Assembly: GCF_007858435.1 (NCBI RefSeq)
Contig: NZ_VIGW01000004.1
Span: 1 to 64,000, forward strand
Direction of reading: 5' to 3'
Length of the DNA: 64,000 nt
From: Tsukamurella asaccharolytica
GTDB taxonomy: Bacteria; Actinomycetota; Actinomycetes; Mycobacteriales; Mycobacteriaceae
Part shown: positions 19,036-27,365 of the stretch, piece by piece
How positions within the stretch are numbered: the stretch's first letter is position 1
Layout of the letters: every line of letters starts with the position of its first letter
Made by a program: the position numbers and the translations under genes
Notes under the pieces: model-generated
What the model saw: only the letters and a program-made list of their open reading frames with translations
Told to the model about the DNA's origin: nothing
Database searches by the model: none

Positions 19036-19729
19036 CTACTTCTCCTCGTCGGGCTTGTCACCGAGCACCTGTAGGTCGATGTGGATTCCGTTGACATTTC
19101 CGTCGGCGTCGTAGGATTCGATGATCGGGTAGAAGCCGTCTCCCCATCCTGAGTGGCAGAGGATGATGTTTGTCTGAGGTGACGTAACTGGGAGTTCGAC
19201 GTTGGCTACTCCGTCGAAGTAGTGGTCGGGGTTGTCCATGCGCTCGACCCAGATGTCGTTGAGGGCGTCCCACTCGCCGCCCTCAGGGGTGACGTCGAAC
19301 GCGTCGCCCATCCGCGAGGCCAGGTCACCGAGGTCATTGGGGAACAGGTGTCCGTACTGGTCGAGAGTCATAGACGCGCTCTTATTGCCGAGCTGCCGCT
19401 GGACGGTCTTGACGTGTGCACCGGACGCGATCATCAGGGACGCGGCGGTGTGCCGGAGCTGATGCGCGCTGATCCGAGGGACGGTGGCGGGCCCGGTGGG
19501 CTCGTCGTTCTCGTCGCGGGGGGATCGATGCCTCGAGGCATCTCTCGACCGCCCTGGTGAACCAGTGCGTGGTTGTCGGCGGCATGATCGGCGTCCCATC
19601 GCCACGGGACAATGGAGTTTCCCGATGGACGTGTCGTTCTGAGTACGCCTGCGAATAAGCCCGGCAACGCTCGGTGGAGTGGAAGTCAAGGCTGTTCGTA
19701 CAGCGCTTATTTTCCGAAGAGGTTAACAT
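19036..19729 (-). pseudogene. Tyrosine integrase remnant fused in frame to a DUF4241-like tail
   Basis: A minus-strand frame carries ISAHQLRHTAASLMIASGAH, VKTVQRQLGNKSASMTLDQY and GHLFPNDLGDL: the HxxR, the late Gly-His-equivalent and the catalytic Tyr (LDQYGHLF) of a phage integrase. The preceding conserved part (PLSRGDGTPIMPPTTTHWFT) is in another frame, so there is a frameshift near 19510-19560. The N-terminal domains and first catalytic Arg are missing. After the Tyr helix the frame runs into SPQTNIILCHSGWGDGFYPI and IHIDLQVLGDKPDEEK; the SGWGDG-Y-P pattern resembles DUF4241. The joined frame is seen; whether it is a real fusion or chance read-through is not known. It is the likely relic of the recombinase that built the ssrA island. 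Confidence 0.65.
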
Positions 19730-19762
19730 TGTCGCGAACCGGTAGGGAGGAAGGGTGATCTC

Positions 19763-20536
19763 GTGCTATCCAACGAGCAGATTGCTAGCGCTATTCAGGC
19801 TTCGCCAATTATGAAAGACGTCGACGTGTTTCGGGTCAACCCGGCCGGTGAAGAGTTCGCGGTGCCAGTGGCATGGTTGTCGTTTCCCGAGATGGAACCC
19901 GCTGAACGCGTCGAGGCCGCGCTTGAGTCGTGGAGGCGCGTTCCAGGTGACTCGTTGAGTAATCTGGTCGCAGTCTTGGAAGAATCTGCAGGCGTAGCTC
20001 TGGTTCGGTTGCAGGCTGGTGATCCCTTGTCGACGAAGATCGGGCTCGCTTATGTGATCCTGAATTCAGATGGTGAGCCGAGAATTTTTGTTGGGCATCC
20101 GCCTTCGCTGGAGATTCGCTCGCTTCCGTACAGTGATCTCTTGCCGGAGGACTTCGTGCAGTTTTATTCCACGGTCCACAACGGATTGGTGGTCGAGCCC
20201 TACGAGGGCATGTCGGGGCCGGGTTTGGTCCCAGCTTGCAAGTTCGAGACGTGGGCACAAGAATGCGGTCAGGTGCATACAAGTGATCTTCAGTTCGGAT
20301 GGTTGGACGAGTCGCAACCCTTGGCCGATCCGAACCGTCTCGTAAGTACTTGGAGTGCGGAACGTTCTGCAGCGAGTATTCTGATAAATCTTGATGCCCC
20401 TCAGGTGTTTGATGTAGTGGGAGGTGTCCTGACTGAGAAGACCTACGGCCGGTACTCAGCGCTGGCGATTGCCTGTAGCTACTACCTCGGATTTGTGCGC
20501 ACGTGGGAAGAAGTCGACGCACTGTATCCAACCTGA
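19763..20536 (+). CDS. Hypothetical protein, SUKH/SMI1-like features possible
   Basis: The 257-residue soluble protein starts at GTG 19763 (LSNEQIASAIQASPIMKDVD), shortly after GGGAGGAAGGG. It has a lower GC content than the core genes. The middle segment (YVILNSDGEPRIFVGHPPSL, then LPEDFVQFYSTVHNGLVVEP) resembles the SUKH/SMI1-KNR4 pattern in which LP..y..F....NG occurs; many such proteins are immunity factors against polymorphic toxins. I see no toxin beside it. A bare hypothetical label is safe; the SUKH suggestion is weak. Divergent from the integrase remnant. Confidence 0.5.
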   Translation: MLSNEQIASAIQASPIMKDVDVFRVNPAGEEFAVPVAWLSFPEMEPAERVEAALESWRRVPGDSLSNLVAVLEESAGVALVRLQAGDPLSTKIGLAYVILNSDGEPRIFVGHPPSLEIRSLPYSDLLPEDFVQFYSTVHNGLVVEPYEGMSGPGLVPACKFETWAQECGQVHTSDLQFGWLDESQPLADPNRLVSTWSAERSAASILINLDAPQVFDVVGGVLTEKTYGRYSALAIACSYYLGFVRTWEEVDALYPT

Positions 20537-20681
20537 GTCACGTCGCAGTCGCGGAGAGCGGCACAAAGCCGGCGGCGACTGACGGGGTAGATCGTGGCCT
20601 CAGCAGCGCCAGGGTTCGAATTCCAGGTCAAGTGTGGACCGGAGGGCCTTTCGCGGGTCTTGAGCTGGCACAATCGGGATC

Positions 20682-20990
20682 ATGGACGAGTCGACACCAG
20701 AGGAGCTACAGGAGCGTGTCGAGGCGGCACTCGTTGACAGTCCGGACCTCCTGCAACAGATCGAGGTCAACAGGGCCGGAGGTCCCGCGAGGAGGGGACG
20801 GCCAGCCCGGAGGCCGCACATGGACGCTGCACCAGCACACGACGCATCTCGACATCAGCGGAGCGACTGAGCTACCCGATCACCCCAGCGCTTGCGGCGT
20901 TGAGCGCCGCAAGCACCTCGTCCGGTCCATGGATACGGAGCACGTCCATGGGCCGGCACCTCCGAGCTAGCTGCTGGAGCCAGTGAGCCA
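20682..20990 (+). pseudogene. Short frameshifted remnant
   Basis: ATG 20682 opens MDESTPEELQERVEAALVDS, then PDLLQQIEVNRAGGPARRG, a plausible coding start. After about residue 40 a different frame looks coding (GGRTWTLHQHTTHLDISGAT, then ELPDHPSACGVE). A one-base shift near 20795 would join them into one small soluble protein. No family is recognised and the end is not certain. Confidence 0.3.
20872..20949 (-). CDS. Possible 25-residue peptide
   Basis: The minus strand has GGAGGT eight bases before ATG 20949, then MDVLRIHGPDEVLAALNAAS followed by AGVIG and TAG. It follows the 90-residue gene on the same strand by 17 bp. The ribosome site is good, but 25 codons are too few for confidence. Confidence 0.25.
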   Translation of the reverse strand: MDVLRIHGPDEVLAALNAASAGVIG

Positions 20991-21239
20991 GGCCTGGATC
21001 ACCTGGGGTGCCCAGATCTCGCTCGCGCGGGCAACCACCAAGTCGAGGTCAGCCTGCTGGTCGTTCATGGAGTCCAGCGTCACCGGCGACCCAGGGGTAA
21101 GCAGGCGCGCCCGGAACCTTTCCAGTGACCGACCTGTGGACACGGCTTGGACACGAACAGTGGGGCCCGTAGGGCCACGTAGCGCGTCATAGGGCGGCGT
21201 AATCCCTGTTAAAGCGCCATCCAGGATTCTTGTCCGCAT
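20967..21239 (-). CDS. Hypothetical 90-residue protein
   Basis: ATG 21239 opens MRTRILDGALTGITPPYDAL, then GPTVRVQAVSTGRSLERFR, ending in a helix EIWAPQVIQAWLTGSSS. It reads as a small soluble protein. The C-terminal W..P..I.AWL..S pattern slightly recalls antitoxin C-termini, but I cannot name a family and no toxin follows. It is the last gene of the accessory stretch before the transporter. Confidence 0.35.
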   Translation of the reverse strand: MRTRILDGALTGITPPYDALRGPTGPTVRVQAVSTGRSLERFRARLLTPGSPVTLDSMNDQQADLDLVVARASEIWAPQVIQAWLTGSSS

Positions 21240-21392
21240 CGAGTAACGGTCTCCTGCGGCGACCCGCACCCGACATATGTCTCGTACCTCACCCGCAGAA
21301 GCAGGCATCTGTGAAATGCATCACAGAGCCCTTGCGGCGAAAGATTGCTGAGTATGCGCCTGACCTTCGGAAGCGCACTCAAAGGAGGCTAC

Positions 21393-22757
21393 GTGACCAC
21401 CCCAACCGAAACGACGGGAAAGAACGCCCGCCGAGTGATCGTCGCATCGGCGGCGGGCAATTTCGTCGAATGGTTCGACTTCAGTATTTACGGGCTCGCT
21501 GCCGCCACTCTGGCCACGGTGTTCTTCGCGCCGGGCTCGGAGAGCACGGGCCTGCTCGGCGTCTTCGCGGTCTATGGCGTCGCCTTCCTTGCGAGGCCGG
21601 CCGGTGCCGTCTTCTTCGGTCGCATCGGCGATAGGCTCGGGCGACGGGCGGCGTTGAGCCTGTCGATCATCATCATGGGAGCGTCGACCGCAGCGATCGG
21701 GCTGTTGCCGGGATGGGCCACGGTCGGGGTTGCGGCGCCCGCGCTCCTCGTGCTGTGTCGCTTGATGCAGGGGTTCTCCGCGGGCGGGGAGTATTCCGGA
21801 GCGGTCACGTTCGTGGTCGAGCACGCACCGGAGCGACGGCGCGGGCTCTGGCTCGGGTTGCTCGGTATGTCGACGCTGGCCGGACCGACAGCGGCCACGA
21901 TGGTGATTCTCGGTGCAAAGAGCATTTCCGGGGACGCCTACGCCGATTGGGGGTGGCGCCTTCCCTTTCTTCTGGGCGGCGTGATTGCGATCATTGGACT
22001 GTTCCTCCGCCGCGGGGTGGAGGAATCTCCCGTATTCCAGAAGGCGCAGGCAGAGGAGCCCGTGTCGAACCGTGGGTCGCTCGGCGAGCTGCTGCGCCTC
22101 TATTGGCGTCCGATTGTCGTGGTCGCCGTGTATTTCGCCACGGTCGGCGTGATCGCTCACATGTTCCTGGGTTATATCCCGACGTACATGACGACTGTAG
22201 GCGGAGTCGGAATGCAGGAGGCGCTCGCGATCATGACTGTGCTGTCGATCATCGGAATGGCTCTGACACCCATCACGGGCACGTTGACCGATCGAATCGG
22301 ACGCAGGCCATTGCTCAGACTCGGGCTCGCCGGCGTCGTGGTTCTCATGGTCCCCGCGTACCTCCTCGTCGGCACCGGGCACCCGATACTGATGGGGATC
22401 GGCCTCCTGGGGTTCATGATCCCGATGGGACTGCTCGGTTCGGGCGCCCTCGCGATCCTCGAAATCCTGCCGGCGCGGGTACGGTACTCCGGGATCGCGA
22501 TCCCGTACAACGTTACCTATGCCGTCTTCGCAGGCACGGCGCCCCTGGTCAGCGAGTCTCTCGTAACGTGGACCGGCAATCAATTGTGCCCAGCGTTCTA
22601 CGGTGCGGGCATCGGACTGGTCGGCCTGCTGGTGCTGTGGCGCTGGATCCCGGAGACGCGGGGCGCCGATCTGGTGCAGGGCGCCGGATTCGGGGACTCG
22701 CTCGACGCTCGGCCGGCGGAGCGAGCGACGGAGGGCGGCACCGCGGCCAGCCGCTGA
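21393..22757 (+). CDS. MHS-family MFS transporter (metabolite:H+ symporter)
   Basis: The 454-residue carrier has twelve hydrophobic segments and clear MHS-branch motifs: GNFVEWFDFSIYGLAAATLA at the first helix, FLARPAGAVFFGRIGDRLGR (MFS signature RPxGxxxFGxxGDRxGR), RLMQGFSAGGEYSGAVTFVV and RRGLWLGLLGMSTLAGPTA. Related proteins import proline/betaine, shikimate, citrate or alpha-ketoglutarate with protons. I chose GTG 21393 because AAAGGAGG lies six bases upstream; the earlier in-frame start at 21345 lacks one. It converges on the gamma-glutamyltransferase-like gene across a large palindrome. It may supply substrate for that cluster. Confidence 0.85.
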   Translation: MTTPTETTGKNARRVIVASAAGNFVEWFDFSIYGLAAATLATVFFAPGSESTGLLGVFAVYGVAFLARPAGAVFFGRIGDRLGRRAALSLSIIIMGASTAAIGLLPGWATVGVAAPALLVLCRLMQGFSAGGEYSGAVTFVVEHAPERRRGLWLGLLGMSTLAGPTAATMVILGAKSISGDAYADWGWRLPFLLGGVIAIIGLFLRRGVEESPVFQKAQAEEPVSNRGSLGELLRLYWRPIVVVAVYFATVGVIAHMFLGYIPTYMTTVGGVGMQEALAIMTVLSIIGMALTPITGTLTDRIGRRPLLRLGLAGVVVLMVPAYLLVGTGHPILMGIGLLGFMIPMGLLGSGALAILEILPARVRYSGIAIPYNVTYAVFAGTAPLVSESLVTWTGNQLCPAFYGAGIGLVGLLVLWRWIPETRGADLVQGAGFGDSLDARPAERATEGGTAASR

Positions 22758-22802
22758 TCTCGCGGCGAGCACGGAGCACCCACCTCGGTTGCGCTGCAGA
22801 CC

Positions 22803-22836
22803 ATCGATGACCTCCGCTGCAGCGGAGGTCATCGAT
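22803..22836. repeat. 34-bp perfect palindrome between convergent genes
   Basis: The half-site ATCGATGACCTCCGCTG (22803-22819) is followed at once by its exact complement (22820-22836), with no loop. With one mismatch the symmetry extends to 22797-22842. It lies between the stops of the MHS transporter and the GGT-like gene, so a two-way terminator is likely, but there is no T tract and the zero loop is unusual. Confidence 0.7.
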
Positions 22837-22875
22837 AGTCTGTCCTACAGTCCCGGCGCGAAGGGGACCCACCGG

Positions 22876-24564
22876 TCAGAAGCCGGCGGCCTTTCCTTCG
22901 CGACGAGGGCCGACCGAGGCGTGCAGCCCTCCTGCGGCATCACGCCAGCTGGTCTGGAAACTTCCCATGTGCATGTCGTAGGCGGGCAGCGGGTTGACGA
23001 GCACGCCCATCCGGGCGAGGCCGTCCACCACGGCCGCGGGGACTCGGCTCTCGACCGAGATCACGTGGTCGTCCTGATAGGGGAGGCAGCGGGGCGCATC
23101 CTCGGCCTCGTAGGGGTCCATCCCGAAGTCGAGGATGTTGGAGAGTACCTGGGGCACCGTGCAGTGGACGTTGCCCGGTGAGCCGAGGGCGAGCCACGGT
23201 CGGCCGTCGCGCAGCACCACAGTGTTGCCAATGACTGAGCGGACCCGACCGCCGCCGGTGTGCCAACCGGAGATCGAGGCCTGCAGATCGGGCGTCGCGT
23301 GGCTGCCGACCATCGGAATGCCGGCCACGACCTCGCCCGGGATGCCGCCGCCCTGCAGCGTGTTCATCAGCTGGATCCAGTTGCCGTCGGGGTCGACGAC
23401 GCTGAGTTCGCAGCTCCCCGACGGCTGCATCGACGCGCCGGACGCCGCGACCGCCAAGCGGCCCTTGGTGAGCAGCACGTGGTTACTGAGGTCGCGGTGC
23501 GGTCGGCTCGCCCGGAGGGTGCGGGCGAAGCCGGCGATCTGCTCGCGCGACACCAGCAGCGCCGACGGATCGGCGAAGACCTCGGGGTCATTGATGAAGC
23601 CGCACTCGAGGTGGGCGCGACGCAGCGCGTGCGCCAGGTAGTAGAGCCCCTCCGCGGACTCGGACCAGTGCCCGACGGAGGTGATGTCGAGCTCGTCGAG
23701 GATGCCGAGGACGATCGCACAATAGACGCCCTGCCGCTCCGGCGGCGAGAGCTGCACGATCTCGTCGTCGCCGTGCCGCCAGCGGAATCCGTTGCCCCAG
23801 CGCGGTGGGATGTCGGTCATGTGGTGCGGCTCGATCTGCCAGCCGAGCATGGTGGCGCGCTCGATGAACTGCCGCGCCCAGTTGCCGGAGATGAAGTGGT
23901 CCGGGCCCTCCGCGGAGAGCTGCCGCATCGTCTCGGCCAGGACCGGCCGGCGCCACCGGTCGCCGGCCTGGGGGAGGTGGCCGTCCGGCGCGAAATGCTC
24001 GCGCCCCGAGGCCGTGGAGAGGAAGAACGGGGCCACCTCCCCGAGTACCGCCTGTTCGAAGGGGGAGACGATATGCCCCTCCTCAGCCCACTGGACGGCG
24101 GGCTCGCACAGCCGGCTCCACGGCAGAGTGCCGAAGCGCTCGTGGAGTGCCTTCAGTCCCGGCATGAAGCCCGGGATCACCGCGATCGGCGGGACCAGGC
24201 TGAACAGGCCCTTGCCCTGCGGGACGGGCGAGAACGGCGGCAGGTCCGGGACGATCGTTCCGCCGCTGTTGAGCTCGTGCACCTGTCCGGTAGCGGATTC
24301 GTAGAAGAGCGCGGTCACCGTGCCGGTGTGGTTCGTCATGTCCTGCTGGACCACGGCCTGCACCAGGGCCCCGGCGACGGCCGCGTCGGCCGCGTTGCCG
24401 CGGTCCCGCATCACGGCGAGCATCGTGTCCGTGACGATCGGGTGCTGACTCGAGGCGACCGCCGAGGTGCCCGATGCGGGGGCCTTCGGGCCCACACGAC
24501 CGAAGCCGTCGGGCGTGGCGTACGTCGTGGGGGCGGTACGTCGATCGGGAACGAGATGTGACAT
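22876..24564 (-). CDS. Gamma-glutamyltransferase-family protein, Ser at the nucleophile site
   Basis: The 562-residue Ntn-hydrolase homologue follows GGT order: SGTSAVASSQHPIVTDTMLA and GNAADAAVAGALVQAVV near the N-terminus, DMTNHTGTVTALFYESATGQ, VIPGFMPGLKALHERFGTLP, and the small-subunit segment SCELSVVDPDGNWIQLMNTL. In classical GGT the small subunit starts T-T-H-x-S-V-V-D; here this reads S-C-E-L-S-V-V-D, so the autoprocessing Thr is replaced by Ser. The later GRPWLALGSPGNVHCTVPQV and a Gly-rich loop are kept. ATG 24564 follows GAGGAG; no signal peptide is seen, so it is probably cytoplasmic. It is divergent from the PucR gene with twin dyads between. Substrate is unknown; a gamma-glutamyl compound or related amide is a reasonable guess. 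Confidence 0.8.
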   Translation of the reverse strand: MSHLVPDRRTAPTTYATPDGFGRVGPKAPASGTSAVASSQHPIVTDTMLAVMRDRGNAADAAVAGALVQAVVQQDMTNHTGTVTALFYESATGQVHELNSGGTIVPDLPPFSPVPQGKGLFSLVPPIAVIPGFMPGLKALHERFGTLPWSRLCEPAVQWAEEGHIVSPFEQAVLGEVAPFFLSTASGREHFAPDGHLPQAGDRWRRPVLAETMRQLSAEGPDHFISGNWARQFIERATMLGWQIEPHHMTDIPPRWGNGFRWRHGDDEIVQLSPPERQGVYCAIVLGILDELDITSVGHWSESAEGLYYLAHALRRAHLECGFINDPEVFADPSALLVSREQIAGFARTLRASRPHRDLSNHVLLTKGRLAVAASGASMQPSGSCELSVVDPDGNWIQLMNTLQGGGIPGEVVAGIPMVGSHATPDLQASISGWHTGGGRVRSVIGNTVVLRDGRPWLALGSPGNVHCTVPQVLSNILDFGMDPYEAEDAPRCLPYQDDHVISVESRVPAAVVDGLARMGVLVNPLPAYDMHMGSFQTSWRDAAGGLHASVGPRREGKAAGF

Positions 24565-24627
24565 GGGTCTCCTCTGGTCAGCTGCTGGTGGTGACGAACC
24601 TAACTGCGCGACCGGGCGTCGAGAATC

Positions 24628-24669
24628 GACGATCGTCAACCAGCAGGAGTCCTCCTGGCGACGATCGTC
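24628..24669. promoter_or_regulatory. Twin GACGATCGTC palindromes in the GGT-pucR intergenic region
   Basis: Two identical 10-bp palindromes GACGATCGTC lie at 24628-24637 and 24660-24669, 32 bp centre to centre (about three helical turns). They occupy the 143-bp space between the divergent GGT-like and PucR genes. The most likely ligand is the PucR protein encoded beside them. Confidence 0.6.
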
Positions 24670-24707
24670 GCGCCCCCCAACGGATCTCTTGCTCCTATGC
24701 TGCGGGG

Positions 24708-25934
24708 ATGGAGTCCGAACTGCAGCGGCTCGTCGACGGACTGGGCCGTAGGCTCGACCGATCGGTCGCGATCGACGACCGCAACATCAGATTGCTCGCC
24801 TACAACGCGCACCTGGACGGCGTGGACGATGCCCGGGTCGAGTCGATCCTGCGCCGCAGCGTCCCGCACGAGATGGTGCGCTACATCCAGAGCATCGCGA
24901 TGGCGAAGCCGGACGAGGTGTTCACGCTCCCCGCCCGCCCGGACCTGGGCCTCACGGTCGACCGGGTCGGGGTGCCGATCCGCTACCGGGGCGCCCTTCT
25001 CGGTTTCCTGTGGCTGCTGGCGTCCGACGGCCCCGTCACTGCGGAGCAGGCCGACGCGGCGACGCGGGCCGCCGACACCGCGGCCGAGATCCTGCACCGT
25101 GACCACCTGGTCGGGGAACTGGCCCGCGGCCGGGAGCGCGAGCTGCTGCGCGACCTGATCGCCGAGGAGCCCCGGCTGCACCACGACGCCGCGGAGCGGT
25201 TGATCGAGGAGGACCTGCTCTGCGCCGGCCGCGTCGTCGCGATCGCGGTGACGCTGACGGCCGACGACGATACTCCGCTGCAGGAGCGGGACCGGCTGGC
25301 GTTGGCGACGGGTCTGGAACGGGTCCGGCACACCCTGCCGCCGCGCAGCGCGATCCACCTCGCGCGCCCCGACCACGGCGTGCTGGTGCTGGTCCGCGCC
25401 GACGCGCGCAAGGAGGTGTCCTCGGTGGCGGACGCCATCCATCGAGAGGTCTGCGCCGGAAGCGATGGGAAGCCGTCCGAGTGCCGGGTGGGGATCGGCG
25501 ACCTGCGGCCCCGGCTCGCCGAGGCCCGCGACTCCTACCTGGAGGCGATGCGGGCGGCTGAGGTGGCCGGTGTGGTGCGGGTCCTGGGCTCGGTCGTGTC
25601 CTACGCGGACCTGGGGGTCTACGGTCTGCTCGCCGAGTTGCCCCCCGACCGGCTCCGGCGCAGCGTGCATGCCGGACTGACCCGGCTCCTGGAGGCCGAC
25701 GCCGGTGACGGCATCCTGACCGCCACCCTCGAAGCCTTCCTCGACAACGCCGGGAGCATCAAGAAGACCGCGGAGCAGCTGTGCGTGCACCGCGCCAGCG
25801 TCTACTCCCGGCTCGAGCGCATCGAGCGGATCGCGGGCGTCGATCTGGCGGACGGCGGCGACCGGCTCGCAGTGCACATCGGACTCAAGGTCGCCGAGCT
25901 CGTCGGCGTGCGCGAGGCGGCTCGACGCCGCTGA
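24708..25934 (+). CDS. PucR-family transcriptional regulator
   Basis: The 408-residue protein has an N-terminal sensory region (RLLAYNAHLDGVDDARVESI, then VGVPIRYRGALLGFLWLLAS, a GAF-like fold), a middle region typical of CdaR/PucR proteins (VGIGDLRPRLAEARDSYLEA, the ARxxxxEA helix before the DNA-binding part), and the C-terminal PucR HTH (TLEAFLDNAGSIKKTAEQLC, VHRASVYSRLERIERIAGVD). Such regulators often activate purine, amino-acid or amide catabolism genes. ATG 24708 is chosen; the frame is open far upstream but nothing there looks like protein. It is divergent from the GGT-like gene and upstream of the oxidase operon, so it likely controls both. Confidence 0.88.
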   Translation: MESELQRLVDGLGRRLDRSVAIDDRNIRLLAYNAHLDGVDDARVESILRRSVPHEMVRYIQSIAMAKPDEVFTLPARPDLGLTVDRVGVPIRYRGALLGFLWLLASDGPVTAEQADAATRAADTAAEILHRDHLVGELARGRERELLRDLIAEEPRLHHDAAERLIEEDLLCAGRVVAIAVTLTADDDTPLQERDRLALATGLERVRHTLPPRSAIHLARPDHGVLVLVRADARKEVSSVADAIHREVCAGSDGKPSECRVGIGDLRPRLAEARDSYLEAMRAAEVAGVVRVLGSVVSYADLGVYGLLAELPPDRLRRSVHAGLTRLLEADAGDGILTATLEAFLDNAGSIKKTAEQLCVHRASVYSRLERIERIAGVDLADGGDRLAVHIGLKVAELVGVREAARRR

Positions 25935-26051
25935 GGCCGAACGCACTGTCGTGAACGAAGCGCCGGAGTCCCGACATTCGTCGGTTACTCGACGGCGCGA
26001 AGAAATCTAGCGTTGTCGGAACCGAGGAGATCGAGCGAAGGTGGCGCACGA

Positions 26052-27335
26052 ATGAGCACAGCACGAGACGTCGTCGTGATCGGCGCCGGGGTGATCGGAT
26101 GCTCGATCGCCTACGAGTTCGCCAAGGCGGGACGCCGCGTCGTCGTCCTGGACCGGGCCCAGGGGCCGGGCATGGGCTCGACCAGCGCCTCGTCGGCGGT
26201 GGTCCGCTTCAACTACTCGACCTTCACCGGCGTCGCCGCCGCGTGGGAGTCGAAGCATCTCTGGGTGGACTGGGAAGACCACCTCGGCGGGACCGACGAC
26301 GGTTCCCTCGCACGCTTCCACCGCACCGGTGGTCTGCTGCTCGACGTGCCCGGCATCGACGTCGAGCGGTCCTGCCGCCTGTTCGATGAGGCCGGCGTGC
26401 CCTACGAGCGCTGGACCGCGGCCTACGTCCGCGATCGGGTACCGGGGCTCGCCCCTGGCCGCTACTACCCGCCGAAGGCCGTGACCAGCGACGAGTTCTG
26501 GGCCCCGGCCAGCGGCGAGATCGGCGGCACCTGGACGCCGGACGCGGGCTTCATCGACGATCCCGCGTTCGCGGCGCACAACCTGATGGCGGCTGCCAAG
26601 CGGCGCGGCGCCGAGTTCCGGTTCGGAGCGGCCGTGACGGCGATCGACTCCCGGGGCGGTCGCGTCGTCGGCGTCCGAACGGGTGCGACGACGTACTCGA
26701 GCGACGTGGTCATCAACGTGGCGGGCCCGCACTCCGGCGTCGTCAACGACCTGGCCGGCGTCGGCGAGGAGTTCCGCATCACCACCCGTCCGCTGCGCCA
26801 GGAAGTGCACGAGCTGCCCGGGGACGGCCGCAGCTATCCGCTGGTCGCGGACCTCGACCTCGGTTCCTATTTCCGGACGACGCCCACCGGCAACGTGCTC
26901 GTCGGCGGGGTGGAGCCGGAGTGCGATCCGCTGCACTGGCTGGACGACCCGGACGACTTCGCCGACCGCGCGACGACCGCGGTGTACGAGTCGCAGACCT
27001 ACCGTGTCGCGCGGCGCCTGCCCGACGTCGGCGTGCCACCGTCGCCCCGCGGCGTCGTCGGCGTCTACGACGTCAGCACCGACTGGACGCCGATCTACGA
27101 CAAGACCGGCCTCGACGGCTACTACGTCGCGATCGGCACCAGCGGTAACCAGTTCAAGAACGCTCCGGTCGTCGGCGCGTTCCTGCACGCGATCGTCACC
27201 GGCACCGAGGCAGGGGTCGACCACGACGCCCAGCCGATCGAGCACAAGCTGAGCCGGACCGGGCTCCTGGTGAGCCTCGGGGCCTACTCGCGGTTGCGGG
27301 ATCCGGCCGACTCGGCCGGGAACGTCCTGGGCTGA
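26052..27335 (+). CDS. FAD-dependent amino-acid oxidase (DAO family)
   Basis: The 427-residue flavoprotein starts with a dinucleotide-binding fold, DVVVIGAGVIGCSIAYEFAK, followed by RRVVVLDRAQ. It has DAO-family parts: GSTSASSAVVRFNYSTFTGV, a substrate region with YPPKAVTSDEFWAPASGEIG, VVINVAGPHSGVV and the C-terminal FAD-contact GYYVAIGTSGNQFKNAPVVG. Proteins of this sort oxidise D-amino acids, sarcosine, proline or glycine derivatives. ATG 26052 has GAAGG upstream. It starts the operon that continues with an esterase (30 bp later) and an S9 peptidase (overlapping), downstream of the PucR gene. The substrate is not clear. Confidence 0.82.
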   Translation: MSTARDVVVIGAGVIGCSIAYEFAKAGRRVVVLDRAQGPGMGSTSASSAVVRFNYSTFTGVAAAWESKHLWVDWEDHLGGTDDGSLARFHRTGGLLLDVPGIDVERSCRLFDEAGVPYERWTAAYVRDRVPGLAPGRYYPPKAVTSDEFWAPASGEIGGTWTPDAGFIDDPAFAAHNLMAAAKRRGAEFRFGAAVTAIDSRGGRVVGVRTGATTYSSDVVINVAGPHSGVVNDLAGVGEEFRITTRPLRQEVHELPGDGRSYPLVADLDLGSYFRTTPTGNVLVGGVEPECDPLHWLDDPDDFADRATTAVYESQTYRVARRLPDVGVPPSPRGVVGVYDVSTDWTPIYDKTGLDGYYVAIGTSGNQFKNAPVVGAFLHAIVTGTEAGVDHDAQPIEHKLSRTGLLVSLGAYSRLRDPADSAGNVLG

Positions 27336-27365
27336 CGCGGCCCATCCGTCACGAGGAGAACAGCG

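Noticed and set aside
20612-20635. tRNA 3'-end-like GGGTTCGAATTCC, possible att site of the ssrA island
   Set aside because: The flanking bases do not pair as a T-stem and do not match the ssrA 3' end, so it is not a tRNA or att copy.
20503-20970. 155-residue plus-strand frame
   Set aside because: Only its last third looks like protein and it begins inside the previous gene; treated as part of a frameshifted remnant instead.
15000-21300. Second copy of the ssrA 3' end
   Set aside because: I looked for the T-arm and acceptor sequence downstream and found no repeat long enough to call an attR.
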